14,355 nt of DNA from JAICNR01 sp035687725 (GTDB taxonomy: Bacteria; Gemmatimonadota; Gemmatimonadetes; JACCXV01; JAHWKZ01). Location of the stretch: NCBI GenBank assembly GCA_035687725.1, contig DASRVB010000310.1, positions 1 through 14,355 on the forward strand, read 5' to 3'. Made by a program: the position numbers and the translations under genes. Below, piece after piece: positions 1 to 7,007 of the stretch. How positions within the stretch are numbered: the stretch's first letter is position 1; each line of letters opens with the position of its first letter. Under the pieces are notes generated by a model. The model was not told the DNA's origin and made no database searches. It saw only the letters and a list, made by a program, of their open reading frames with translations.

Positions 1-276
1 GAGCCGCTGGCGGCGCGGCTGGCGGAGCGCCGCGCCACGCTCGTCGCCGTCTGGTTGGGCGGCGACCCGTCGCTCGCCGGGCCGCCCCGGCGTTACACGA
101 TCCTGACGCCCGATTCGGCCGAGGCGGCCCGGCGTCTCCCCGTGGATTCCCTGCCGCTCCTCGCGGTCGTGGACGCGAAGGGCCTGATTCGATACCGTCA
201 TGCCGGCCGACGGGCGGTTCCACCCCCGATAGAAGACATACTCGTGCAAATCGATTTTCTGGGTTCCGGACGATGA
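1..276 (+). CDS. C-terminal part of a probable thioredoxin-fold protein (5' truncated)
   Basis: The reading frame is open from the first base of the window and stops with TGA at 274-276, so the gene begins upstream and about 91 residues are visible. The pattern VDSLPLLAVVDAKGLIRYRH, followed by AGR, resembles the end of thioredoxin/TlpA/AhpC-like folds. In those, a residue before the cis-proline, a short beta strand, an Asp/Lys-Gly turn and 'I.YRH.G' form the last strands. An earlier strand, TLVAVWLG, would be the central strand that precedes the active site in such proteins, but no CxxC is present in the visible part. A redoxin or thiol-disulfide role is therefore an inference from fold only. 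A TTG at 55 could serve as a start but would remove the central strand, so I treat the gene as running in from outside the window. The stop lies 43 bases before the start of the next gene. Confidence 0.55.
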   Translation, partial: EPLAARLAERRATLVAVWLGGDPSLAGPPRRYTILTPDSAEAARRLPVDSLPLLAVVDAKGLIRYRHAGRRAVPPPIEDILVQIDFLGSGR

Positions 277-290
277 AAATGGCCCATTTT
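276..290. repeat. Short AT-rich inverted repeat before the EF-G-like gene
   Basis: AAAATGG-C-CCATTTT is a perfect 7-bp inverted repeat around one base, and it starts at the last base of the preceding stop codon. It is conspicuously AT-rich for this GC-rich window and ends in four T's. The stem is too weak and the loop too small for a convincing intrinsic terminator. It could be a protein-binding site, a minor attenuating hairpin, or chance. Confidence 0.3.
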
Positions 291-319
291 GAACTGCGAC
301 TCTTCTTCGAGGAGTGTCC

Positions 320-2422
320 ATGAAGGTGTACGAAAGCCAGAACATCCGGAACCTGGCCGTGATCGGACACGGCGGCTCCGGCAAGACGACGCTCGTCAAC
401 GCGATGGCCTGGCTGGCCGGATCCTGCACACGCATGGGCTCGGTCGAGGACGGGAACGCGCTCACCGATTTCACGCCCGACGAGATAGAGCACCAGATCT
501 CGATCAACCTGGCGCTCGCCTACGCCGAGTACATGGACACGCGCATCAACCTGATCGACACGCCGGGCTACCTCGACTTCGTCGGGGAGGTGAAGGCCGG
601 CCTTCGCGTGGCCGACGCAGCGTGCCTGGTCGTCAACGCCGTGGCCGGAGTCGAAGTGGGGACCGAACGCGTGTGGGAATACGCCGCCGCGGAGAACCTC
701 CCGCGGCTGATCTTCGTCAGCATGATGGACAAGGAGCACGCCGACTTCCAGAGCGTCTACCGGCAGATCCGCGAGACCCTCTCCGATCGGGCGATTCCCG
801 TCGAGATCCCGATCGGACAGGGCGCCGACTTCCGTGGGCTGTGCAATCTGTTCAGCGAGAAGGCCCACCTCTACAAGCCGGGAATGAAGGGAGAGCGCGA
901 GGAGGGCGAGATCCCCGACGAGGTCCGCGGCGACTACGATCGCTATCGCCAGGAGCTGATCGAAACCGTCGCCGAGACCGACGACACGTTGATCGAGCGC
1001 TATCTCGAGGGCGAGCAGCTCTCGCGCGACGAAGTGCTCGCCGCCATGAAGGCCGGGATGATGCAGCGCGAGCTGTTCCCCGTGTTCTGCGGCTCGGCGT
1101 TCGAGCTCCACGGCGTGCGGTCGCTCCTCCAGAAGATCGTCGAGCTCGTCCCCAACCCTACCGAGCGGCCCGAGATCCGCGCGATCCGCCCCGGCTCGGA
1201 CGAGAAGGTGTTCATCTCTCCCAGCGTCGACTCGCCGACGAGCGCGCTCATCTTCAAGACCACGACCGAGCCGCATGTCGGCGAGCTCTCGTACTTCCGG
1301 GTCTTCAGCGGCAAGGTCGCGAGTGGGGCGGATCTCGCGAACGCGACCCGCAATCACGACGAGCGACTCGCACACATCGGGATCATGCAGGGGAAGGATC
1401 GAACCGAGGTCCCGTATCTCCTGAGCGGAGACATCGGGGTGGTTCCCAAGCTCAAGGGTACGCACACCGGAGATACGCTCTGCGCGAGGGAGAGCCGGGT
1501 CGTCCTGCGCGGAGTGGATTTCCCGACGCCCGTGATCTCGGTGGCGATCGAGCCCGACAAGGAGGGCGAGGAGGAAAAGATCGGCAACGCGCTCTCCAAG
1601 CTCCACGAGGAAGACCCGACCTTCGTTCACGCCTACAATCCGGAGCTCGGGCAGACGATCATCCGGGGAATGGGCGAGCTGCATCTCCAGGTCGTCCTCG
1701 AGCGCATGGAGCGGAAGTTCAACGTCAAGGCGCACATGAAGCAGCCGAAGATCGCCTACCGCGAAACGATCCGGCGGCGCGCGGAGGCGCAGGGGAGGTA
1801 CAAGAAGCAGACCGGCGGGCGCGGCCAGTTCGGCGATTGCTGGATCCGGCTCATTCCACAGGGCCGCGGCGAGGGCTATGCGTTCGTCAACCAGATCACG
1901 GGCGGCGCCATCCCGCAGAAGTTCATTCCCGCCGTCGACAAGGGTATCCAGGAGGCGCTCGACAAGGGTGTCCTGGCGGGGTATCCGGTGGTGGATTGCA
2001 GGGTGGAGCTGTACGACGGCTCCTATCACACCGTCGACTCCAGCGAGATGGCGTTCAAGATCGCCGGCTCGATGGCGTTCCAGAACGCCAGCGAGCGCGC
2101 CGACCCGGTGATACTCGAGCCCGTCATGGAGGTGACCGTGATCACGCCCGACGAGTACCTCGGGGACGTCATCGGCGACCTCAACCAGCGCCGGGGACGG
2201 ATCCTGGGGATGGAGCCCGCCGGAGGCGGCAAGCAGAAGATCCACGCGCAGGTCCCGCAGGCGGAGCTCTACCGCTATTCGACGAACCTCCGATCGCTGA
2301 CCCAGGGCCGCGGGGACCACGTGCGTGCGTTCCACGGATACGAGGAGGTCCCCAACCACATCGCCGAGAAGATCATCGCCGAGGCGGAGGAGGAACGCGC
2401 CGGGGCCGGGATCCGGCACTAG
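320..2422 (+). CDS. EF-G-like translational GTPase (EF-G paralogue)
   Basis: This 700-residue protein has the full EF-G domain order and normal length. The G1 P-loop is GHGGSGKT at residues 16-23, G3 is DTPG at 80-83, and the beta-barrel domain II and domains III to V follow. Domain III carries GMGELHLQVVLERM, and domain IV carries GSYHTVDSSEMAFKIAGS, which corresponds to the decoding-site tip of EF-G. It looks like the bacterial EF-G-like subfamily (GHGGSGKT, DTPGYLDF) rather than canonical FusA (AHIDAGKTT, DTPGHVDF). The G4 element, normally NKxD, reads SMMD at residues 134-137, losing the Asn and Lys that contact guanine. No rpsL, rpsG or tuf lies beside it, which also suggests a paralogue of the str-operon fusA. 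AGGAG at 310-314, five bases before the ATG, fixes the start; an in-frame GTG two codons upstream (314) overlaps that site. The role is probably ribosome translocation or a specialised variant of it. Confidence 0.9.
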   Translation: MKVYESQNIRNLAVIGHGGSGKTTLVNAMAWLAGSCTRMGSVEDGNALTDFTPDEIEHQISINLALAYAEYMDTRINLIDTPGYLDFVGEVKAGLRVADAACLVVNAVAGVEVGTERVWEYAAAENLPRLIFVSMMDKEHADFQSVYRQIRETLSDRAIPVEIPIGQGADFRGLCNLFSEKAHLYKPGMKGEREEGEIPDEVRGDYDRYRQELIETVAETDDTLIERYLEGEQLSRDEVLAAMKAGMMQRELFPVFCGSAFELHGVRSLLQKIVELVPNPTERPEIRAIRPGSDEKVFISPSVDSPTSALIFKTTTEPHVGELSYFRVFSGKVASGADLANATRNHDERLAHIGIMQGKDRTEVPYLLSGDIGVVPKLKGTHTGDTLCARESRVVLRGVDFPTPVISVAIEPDKEGEEEKIGNALSKLHEEDPTFVHAYNPELGQTIIRGMGELHLQVVLERMERKFNVKAHMKQPKIAYRETIRRRAEAQGRYKKQTGGRGQFGDCWIRLIPQGRGEGYAFVNQITGGAIPQKFIPAVDKGIQEALDKGVLAGYPVVDCRVELYDGSYHTVDSSEMAFKIAGSMAFQNASERADPVILEPVMEVTVITPDEYLGDVIGDLNQRRGRILGMEPAGGGKQKIHAQVPQAELYRYSTNLRSLTQGRGDHVRAFHGYEEVPNHIAEKIIAEAEEERAGAGIRH

Positions 2423-2480
2423 CCGAAATTCCAACCCGGAGGGGCGGCCGGCGGCCCCAAGCTTGCACTTGGTGCCCGAC

Positions 2481-2711
2481 ATGGAGCAGCCGCCACAAGA
2501 CGAAGCTTCGCCGCCCCCTCCCGCCGGGGACTGGAACCCGACCTCGGAAGAGGATTGGCCCGCGGCGCCGGTCACGAAGTTCCGCTGTCCTGTCCATCTG
2601 GTTCCCGAAGAGTGGCAGGTCGTTTCCCAGGACGGGCAGCGGATGATCCGCTATGCCTGCCCTGTCGACGGGTGCGGTCACGAGTGGACGGTCAAGCGCC
2701 TCCGCGCATAA
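2481..2711 (+). CDS. Small Cys/His-rich (putative zinc-ribbon) protein
   Basis: This 76-residue protein has an acidic, proline-rich N-terminus (residues 1-30) and a compact C-terminal half. That half contains FRCPVHL (C36, H39) and YACPVDGCGHEW (C60, C65, H67). Two CP knuckles about 20 residues apart suggest a small zinc-binding ribbon, but I do not recognise the family. The frame is open further upstream. I chose the ATG because the protein becomes low-complexity shadow sequence before it. In-frame GTG (2472) and TTG (2463, 2469) are alternatives, and a GGAGGGG run at 2438-2444 would suit a start somewhat upstream of the ATG. It lies 58 bases after the EF-G-like gene in the same direction and may be co-transcribed with it. 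The function is unknown. Confidence 0.6.
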   Translation: MEQPPQDEASPPPPAGDWNPTSEEDWPAAPVTKFRCPVHLVPEEWQVVSQDGQRMIRYACPVDGCGHEWTVKRLRA

Positions 2712-2752
2712 CGCCCTAGCGAATCGCCACGTACGCGACGTTCCACCTTCCG

Positions 2753-2781
2753 TTGGAGTACCACTTCCCCTAGGTTATATC
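2753..2781 (+). promoter_or_regulatory. Candidate sigma-70-type promoter for yebC-ruvCAB
   Basis: TTGGAG (2753-2758) is followed after 17 bases by TATATC (2776-2781); the overlapping TTATAT at 16 bases is an alternative -10. This lies in the only clear gap upstream of yebC, and transcription would begin near 2788, about 45 bases before the ATG. The -10 matches consensus at four of six positions. It is a prediction from sequence only. Confidence 0.4.
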
Positions 2782-2831
2782 TTTCCTGTCGATCCACGCG
2801 AATTCAGGAACGATCGATCTCGAGGGAATCC

Positions 2832-3578
2832 ATGTCCGGTCACAGCAAGTGGTCCACGATCAAGCGCAAGAAGGGCGCGGCCGACGCCAAGCGCGGGCAG
2901 ATCTTCACGCGGCTGATCAAGGAGATCACGGTCGCGGCCCGCGAGGGCGGCGGCGACCCCGAGGCGAACCCGCGGCTGCGGACGGCGGTCGACAATGCCA
3001 AGGCGCAGAACATGCCCTCCGACAACATCGACAAGGCGATCAAGCGGGGAACCGGCGAGCTCGAGGGCGTGAGCTACGTGCGCGTCACGTACGAGGGATA
3101 CGGTCCCGGCGGAGTGGCGCTGTTCATCGAATGCCTGACCGACAACGAAAACCGGACGGTGGCGGTCATCCGACACATTCTATCCAAGCACGGCGGCAAC
3201 CTCGGCAAGGACGGCTCGGTCGCGTGGATGTTCGACCAGAAGGGGCAGATCCTCGTCGACGCCTCGCGCCACGATCCCGAGAGCGTCATGCTCGCCGCCA
3301 TCGACGCCGGGGCCGAGGACGTGATCGAGGAAGAGGGATTCGTTCGCGTCATGACGCCGTTCACCGCGTTCCAGGCGGTCCAGGACGCGCTTCACGCGGC
3401 TGGAATCGAGCCCGAGGAGGCGGAGCTCGCGATGATCCCCAGGAGCACGGTATCGGTTCAGGGCTCGACGGCAGGGCAGGTCCTCAAGCTCGTCGACGCG
3501 CTCGAGGAGGAGGACGACGTGCAGAAGGTCGCGGCCAACTTCGACATCGACGAGAAGATCCTCGCCGAGGTGGGGTAG
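2832..3578 (+). CDS. yebC: YebC/PmpR (TACO1) family protein
   Basis: This 248-residue protein is the normal length for the family. The N-terminal signature MSGHSKWSTIKRKKGAADAK, then RGQIFTRLIKEI, is diagnostic. It is followed by NPRLRTAVDNAKAQNMP, the stretch YEGYGPGGVA and the segment LSKHGGNLGKDGSVAWMF, all typical of YebC. Family members were described as transcriptional regulators (PmpR). Others, including mitochondrial TACO1, help ribosomes through difficult sequences such as proline stretches, so the exact role here is open. GAGGG at 2822-2826, five bases before the ATG, supports the start. It is the first gene of a tight run into ruvC (7-base gap), the classical yebC-ruvCAB arrangement. 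Confidence 0.97.
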   Translation: MSGHSKWSTIKRKKGAADAKRGQIFTRLIKEITVAAREGGGDPEANPRLRTAVDNAKAQNMPSDNIDKAIKRGTGELEGVSYVRVTYEGYGPGGVALFIECLTDNENRTVAVIRHILSKHGGNLGKDGSVAWMFDQKGQILVDASRHDPESVMLAAIDAGAEDVIEEEGFVRVMTPFTAFQAVQDALHAAGIEPEEAELAMIPRSTVSVQGSTAGQVLKLVDALEEEDDVQKVAANFDIDEKILAEVG

Positions 3579-3585
3579 CGCGCGC

Positions 3586-4110
3586 GTGCGCGTGCTCGGT
3601 GTCGATCCGGGCAGCGCGATCACCGGCTACGGGGTGATCGATTCCACCGCCGGCGTCGTCGAATGCGTGGACTGCGGAACGATTCCCGGAGGCGACGGGA
3701 GCGTTGTGGACCGGCTCGTGTCGGTGTTCGACGGGCTGACCGACGTCATCGAGACCTACCATCCCGCCGAAGTCGTCATCGAGAATGCGTTCCTCGGAAA
3801 GAACGTGCGCACGCTGGCGGTCATGAGCCAGACGCGCGGCGTGCTGCTCCTGGCCGCGCGGAAGGCGGGATTGCCGGTGCACGAGTACTCGCCGCGCGAG
3901 GTCAAGCAGTCGGTCGTCGGCACCGGCCGGGCCTCCAAGACCCAGATCGCGTGGATGGTCTCGACCCTGCTCCACATGCCCGCCGGCCGCGTGCCGAGGG
4001 ATGCCACCGACAGCCTGGCGGTGGCGCTCTGCCACCTGAATCGCGGCGCGAGGACTGCCGGCGATCGTCCCCGGGCAACGCCGGGCCTCTCGAACGGGGC
4101 GCGGCCGTGA
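3586..4110 (+). CDS. ruvC: Crossover junction endodeoxyribonuclease RuvC
   Basis: RuvC cuts Holliday junctions symmetrically once RuvAB has migrated the branch, acting as a cytoplasmic dimer. The 174-residue product has the usual length. All four metal-binding acidic residues of the RNase H-like active site are visible: D7 in LGVDPG, E66 in VVIENAF, and D139 and D142 in RDATDSLAVALCH. SQTRGVLLLAARKAG and VKQSVVGTGRASK are also family segments. The start is GTG at 3586, which places the first catalytic Asp at residue 7 as in E. coli. A purine-rich AGGTGGGG (3568-3575), inside the end of yebC, lies about ten bases upstream. Its stop overlaps the ruvA start in GTGA (4107-4110), so the two are probably translationally coupled. 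Confidence 0.97.
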   Translation: MRVLGVDPGSAITGYGVIDSTAGVVECVDCGTIPGGDGSVVDRLVSVFDGLTDVIETYHPAEVVIENAFLGKNVRTLAVMSQTRGVLLLAARKAGLPVHEYSPREVKQSVVGTGRASKTQIAWMVSTLLHMPAGRVPRDATDSLAVALCHLNRGARTAGDRPRATPGLSNGARP

Positions 4111-4703
4111 TCGGCTCGCTCCGCGGGCGCCTGGCGCGGAAGTCCATCGACGAGGTGACCGTCGAGGTCGGCGGCATCGGCTGGCGGGTTTCGATCCCGC
4201 TCTCGACGTACGAGGCGCTGCCGGCGGAGGGCGAGGAGGCGGCGCTCGTCACCCACCTTCACGTCCGCGAGGACGAGCTGACGCTCTACGGCTTCGCGTC
4301 GACGCGCGAGCGGCGGCTCTTCGAGACCTTGATCGGCGTGAGCGGGGTCGGCCCGCGCCTCGCGCTCCACGTGCTCTCGCGCCTGACGCCCGAGCGGTTC
4401 GTCGCGGCGATCCGCCGCCAGGACCTGGCCACACTGACGGGGATCAGCGGTGTAGGAAGGAAGACCGCCGAGCGGCTCGTGCTGGAGCTCAAGGACAAAA
4501 TCGGCGAATTCGCCGAGATGGACGTGGAGGAGGGCGAACCCGTGCGCCTGACGACCAACGGCGAGGACGCGGTCAAGGCGCTGATCGCGCTCGGCATCGG
4601 CCGGACCGCCGCCGAGCGCGCCGTACAGGCCTCACTGGCCGACGCGCCGGACGCGCCCGCCGCCGATCTCACCCGCCGCGCCCTGTCGGCGATCCGTGAG
4701 TGA
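4107..4703 (+). CDS. ruvA: Holliday junction branch migration protein RuvA
   Basis: RuvA binds four-way junctions as a tetramer and loads the RuvB motor. The 198-residue product begins MIGSLRGRLARKS and contains the OB-fold domain (about 1-63). Two helix-hairpin-helix motifs follow: LIGVSGVGPRLALHVL (75-90) and LTGISGVGRKTAERLVLELK (110-129). After an acidic linker (about 134-153) comes a C-terminal three-helix domain (VKALIALGIGRTAAERAV), which contacts RuvB. The GTG start overlaps the ruvC stop by four bases, and the resulting N-terminus matches the family exactly. Nothing about it looks unusual. Confidence 0.97.
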   Translation: MIGSLRGRLARKSIDEVTVEVGGIGWRVSIPLSTYEALPAEGEEAALVTHLHVREDELTLYGFASTRERRLFETLIGVSGVGPRLALHVLSRLTPERFVAAIRRQDLATLTGISGVGRKTAERLVLELKDKIGEFAEMDVEEGEPVRLTTNGEDAVKALIALGIGRTAAERAVQASLADAPDAPAADLTRRALSAIRE

Positions 4704-4706
4704 GAT

Positions 4707-4730
4707 CAGTGCGATGAGTACCGTGCACTG
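4707..4730 (+). repeat. Inverted repeat directly before the ruvB start
   Basis: CAGTGC (4707-4712) and GCACTG (4725-4730) form a 6-bp inverted repeat around 12 bases, ending at the base before the ruvB GTG. No clear Shine-Dalgarno sequence lies there. In the loop, a six-codon ORF (ATG 4714, TGA 4732-4734, MSTVHW) ends overlapping the ruvB start as GTGA. This could modulate or couple ruvB translation, or be chance. Confidence 0.3.
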
Positions 4731-5828
4731 GTGAGCGAGCCTCGTGGCCCGCGCTTCAAGTCGTCCCTGAGCGGCCGGCAGGCCACGCGACCCGAGGCCG
4801 TCGCGCCCGAAGAGGAGGCGTTCGAGGAGACGCTGAGGCCGCGGACGCTCGAGGAGTTCGCGGGGCAGGAGAAGCTCAAGCAGAACCTGAGGATCTCCAT
4901 CGAGGCCGCGCGCCAGCGCGGCGAGCCGCTCGGCCACTGCCTGTTCTCCGGGCCGCCGGGTCTCGGCAAGACGACCCTCGCGCACATCCTCGCCCGCGAG
5001 ATGGGCGGGAAGATCCGCGTCACGAGCGGTCCGGTGCTCGAGAAGCCGGGCGACCTGGCGGGGCTCCTGACCGGGCTCGAGGCGGGCGACGTCCTCTTCA
5101 TCGACGAGATCCATCGCCTGCGGACGGTGGTCGAGGAGTACCTCTATCCGGCGATGGAGGAGTTCCAGCTCGACATCCTGATCGACTCGGGTCCTGCGGC
5201 GCGCTCGGTCACGCTGCCGCTCGAGCGCTTCACGCTGGTCGGCGCGACGACCAAGCGCGGGCTCCTCACGAGCCCGCTGCGCTCCCGGTTCGAGCATGCC
5301 GGCCGGCTCGATTTCTATACGCCCGAGGAGCTGGCGGCGATCGTCCGGCGCTCGGCGCGGATCCTGGGCGTCGAGATCGAAGGGGACGCGGTGGAGGTGA
5401 TCGCGCGCCGCTCCCGCGGCACGGCGCGGGTCGCCAACCGGCTCCTCAAGTGGGCCCGCGACTACGCGCAGGTCAAGGGAAAGGGGCGGATCACCGGGGC
5501 CCTGGCCGGCGACGCGCTCGAGGCCCTGGAGGTCGACGAGGCGGGGCTCGACGAGATGGACACTCGCATTCTGACCACGCTGATCGAGAAGTTCGGGGGA
5601 GGCCCCGTGGGGGTGGGATCCCTGGCCGTGGCGGTCGGGGAGGACGCCGACACGCTCGAGGAGGTCCACGAGCCGTTCCTCATCCAGAGCGGCTTCCTCC
5701 ACCGCACGCATCGCGGCCGCGTGGCGACCGCCCGCGCCTACGCGCATCTCGGTGTGGCCGGCCGGGCCCCCGAGGTCTCCGGTCTGGACCAGCCGGGGCT
5801 CTTCGGGAGCGATCCCCCGGTCGATTGA
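4731..5828 (+). CDS. ruvB: Holliday junction branch migration ATPase RuvB
   Basis: RuvB is the AAA+ hexameric motor that drives branch migration on RuvA-bound junctions. The 365-residue protein shows Walker A GPPGLGKT (74-81), Walker B FIDEIH (123-128), sensor 1 GATT (171-174) and the arginine-finger region SPLRSRF (181-187). RSRGTARVANRLLKWARDYA is the sensor 2 segment. The C-terminal winged-helix domain ends with FLIQSGFLHRTHRGRVAT. The conserved body begins at LRPRTLEEFAGQEKLK (about 35), so the N-terminus is somewhat longer than in many RuvBs, as is the C-terminal tail after about 345. The GTG start lies 27 bases after ruvA. The ATG at 4714 is out of frame and cannot be its start. Confidence 0.97.
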   Translation: MSEPRGPRFKSSLSGRQATRPEAVAPEEEAFEETLRPRTLEEFAGQEKLKQNLRISIEAARQRGEPLGHCLFSGPPGLGKTTLAHILAREMGGKIRVTSGPVLEKPGDLAGLLTGLEAGDVLFIDEIHRLRTVVEEYLYPAMEEFQLDILIDSGPAARSVTLPLERFTLVGATTKRGLLTSPLRSRFEHAGRLDFYTPEELAAIVRRSARILGVEIEGDAVEVIARRSRGTARVANRLLKWARDYAQVKGKGRITGALAGDALEALEVDEAGLDEMDTRILTTLIEKFGGGPVGVGSLAVAVGEDADTLEEVHEPFLIQSGFLHRTHRGRVATARAYAHLGVAGRAPEVSGLDQPGLFGSDPPVD

Positions 5829-6379
5829 GCCGGATCTGGACAGGCGCGACGGCGGCCGTCTTCGGCGGTCTGGCGGCGCTGGCCGGGACAGCGCTCCTGC
5901 CGATCCACGCCGGTGGCGGGCTGGGAGGGTGGATCGCGGGGCTGTTCCTCGTGGCGGGCCTCGCGCTCGCGCTGGCCTCGATCGCGCTTGCCTCACGAGG
6001 GTCGCGGAACGCCGGCGAGCGACCAGGCCTCCGATCCTGGGCCGCGCTGGGAGCCGCGGGCTTCCTGGTCGGTGGTGCGGGCCTCCTCGCCGATGTGATC
6101 GAGCAGCCGATCGTCGCGGCCGAGATCGCCGGCGTCGTCGCCGTCGCAGCGTGGTGGGTCAGGGCCGGAACTGCGCTTCGCCGGGGGCCGGCCTTCGGAC
6201 TGGGGACGTTCTCGCTGATCGTCGCCGCGCTCGCCCTCGTCGCGCTGGCTCTCCATGTCGCCTGGGACGCGCCCGCCGGCGCGGTTCCCGCGAGATTTGC
6301 CTACACCCTTTGGGGGCCTTGGGGTCTGTGGCTGGGAGCGGTGCTCTTCCGTCACGCCGCCCCGCTCGGCGCGGCCTAG
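5825..6379 (+). CDS. Hypothetical six-helix membrane protein, coupled to ruvB
   Basis: The 184-residue product is strongly hydrophobic. Likely membrane helices lie at about 8-28, 33-56, 72-92, 96-113, 124-146 and 158-178. They are separated by short Arg/Gly-rich loops, including SRGSRNAGERPGLRS (57-71) and RAGTALRRGP (113-122). I do not recognise a family. The start is inferred as TTG at 5825, which overlaps the ruvB stop in TTGA. This gives an N-terminus just long enough to precede helix 1 (MSRIWTGATAAVFGGL), and no in-frame ATG occurs in the first part. The overlap suggests coupled expression with ruvB, but nothing in the protein hints at a recombination role. The frame is open further upstream inside ruvB, so the start is the least certain point. 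Confidence 0.65.
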   Translation: MSRIWTGATAAVFGGLAALAGTALLPIHAGGGLGGWIAGLFLVAGLALALASIALASRGSRNAGERPGLRSWAALGAAGFLVGGAGLLADVIEQPIVAAEIAGVVAVAAWWVRAGTALRRGPAFGLGTFSLIVAALALVALALHVAWDAPAGAVPARFAYTLWGPWGLWLGAVLFRHAAPLGAA

Positions 6380-6393
6380 CTTTCGCGTCCGCG

Positions 6394-6422
6394 TTGCGCT
6401 CGGTGCCTCCCGTCCCAATATT
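6394..6422 (+). promoter_or_regulatory. Weak candidate promoter before the 123-residue protein gene
   Basis: TTGCGC (6394-6399), 17 bases, then AATATT (6417-6422). AATATT stands out as AT-rich in this sequence. Initiation would fall about four bases before the ATG at 6433, consistent with the absence of a ribosome binding site there. Consensus matches are modest (three and four of six). Confidence 0.3.
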
Positions 6423-6432
6423 CCGCTCGACC

Positions 6433-6804
6433 ATGCAGCTCATCGTGCTCACCCGCGAACAGGCCGAGACGGCCGCACAACGATTCGAGAGCCACGGCAA
6501 CTCGGCGCTTCGGATCGCGCGCCACTTCCGCCGCGTGGAGGACGTCCGCAAGCTCGGCATCTGCAGGGCGCTGCGGCGCATCGAGCGGCAGTTCGCGATC
6601 AACCTCGGAACCGTCTGCTTCAAGTTCCTGGAGAAGGAGACCCGGCCGACGCCGACCGTGCAGCAGCGCGTGATGGACTACGTGGCGTGCTGGAGGGAGC
6701 TCGACGACGGAACCCAGGACCTCGTGGTGTCGGTCGACCGGGTGCGCGAGATCGACCGGCTGGCCGAAGGAGACCCGGCGTGGGCGAGCTCGGGCGGGTA
6801 CTGA
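6433..6804 (+). CDS. Hypothetical 123-residue protein
   Basis: I do not recognise this protein. It begins MQLIVLTREQAETAAQRFES and looks mostly helical and charged. A basic middle stretch, RIARHFRRVEDVRK and then CRALRRIERQFAIN, could bind nucleic acid or simply be a surface. A more acidic C-terminal half contains VMDYVACWRELDDGTQDLVV. No membrane segment or signal peptide is seen. The ATG has no Shine-Dalgarno sequence, and an AT-rich possible -10 element lies ten bases upstream. The frame is open further upstream, but that stretch reads as a shadow of the preceding membrane-protein gene. Its last 25 bases overlap the start of the DUF2905 gene, which suggests a shared transcript. Confidence 0.55.
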   Translation: MQLIVLTREQAETAAQRFESHGNSALRIARHFRRVEDVRKLGICRALRRIERQFAINLGTVCFKFLEKETRPTPTVQQRVMDYVACWRELDDGTQDLVVSVDRVREIDRLAEGDPAWASSGGY

Positions 6805-6992
6805 TCGTCCTCGGGATCGCGCTCGTGGTCATCGGGGGGTTTTTCCTGTTCGGCCCGCGGATCCCAGTCGTCGGCAGACTGCCGGGGGACTTCCTGATCG
6901 AGCGCGGACGCGGAACGCTCTACATCCCGCTTGCAACCTGCCTGGTGCTCTCACTGGTAATCAGCATCCTGCTGAACATCTTCTGGCGCTGA
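6780..6992 (+). CDS. DUF2905 family small membrane protein
   Basis: The 70-residue product has two membrane helices (about 6-26 and 46-69) joined by a loop carrying GRLPGDFLIER (32-42). This 'GRLPGD..IER' loop between two helices is the hallmark of the DUF2905 family, a short bacterial inner-membrane protein of unknown function. The GTG start at 6780 has an excellent AAGGAG (6767-6772) seven bases upstream, which lies inside the preceding gene and justifies the 25-base overlap. queA begins 15 bases after the stop. DUF2905 genes often sit beside ruvAB and queA in bacteria, as here, though no functional link is established. Confidence 0.88.
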   Translation: MGELGRVLIVLGIALVVIGGFFLFGPRIPVVGRLPGDFLIERGRGTLYIPLATCLVLSLVISILLNIFWR

Positions 6993-7007
6993 GCGTCTTC
7001 CCGCCCC

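Noticed and set aside
2457..2472. CCAAG...CTTGG inverted repeat before the small Cys/His gene
   Set aside because: The 5-bp arms with a 6-base loop and no T-run are too weak to call a terminator or operator.
289..2646. A 785-codon open frame running through the EF-G-like gene in another + strand frame
   Set aside because: The product is Arg/Gly/Pro/Ala-rich low-complexity sequence with no motifs, as expected of an alternate frame in GC-rich DNA, while the EF-G frame is unambiguous.
4714..4716. ATG between ruvA and ruvB as the ruvB start
   Set aside because: It is out of frame with RuvB and meets a stop after six codons.
4632..5996. A 454-codon - strand frame antisense to ruvB
   Set aside because: It is Arg/Leu/Asp-rich shadow sequence without motifs; RuvB on the + strand is certain.
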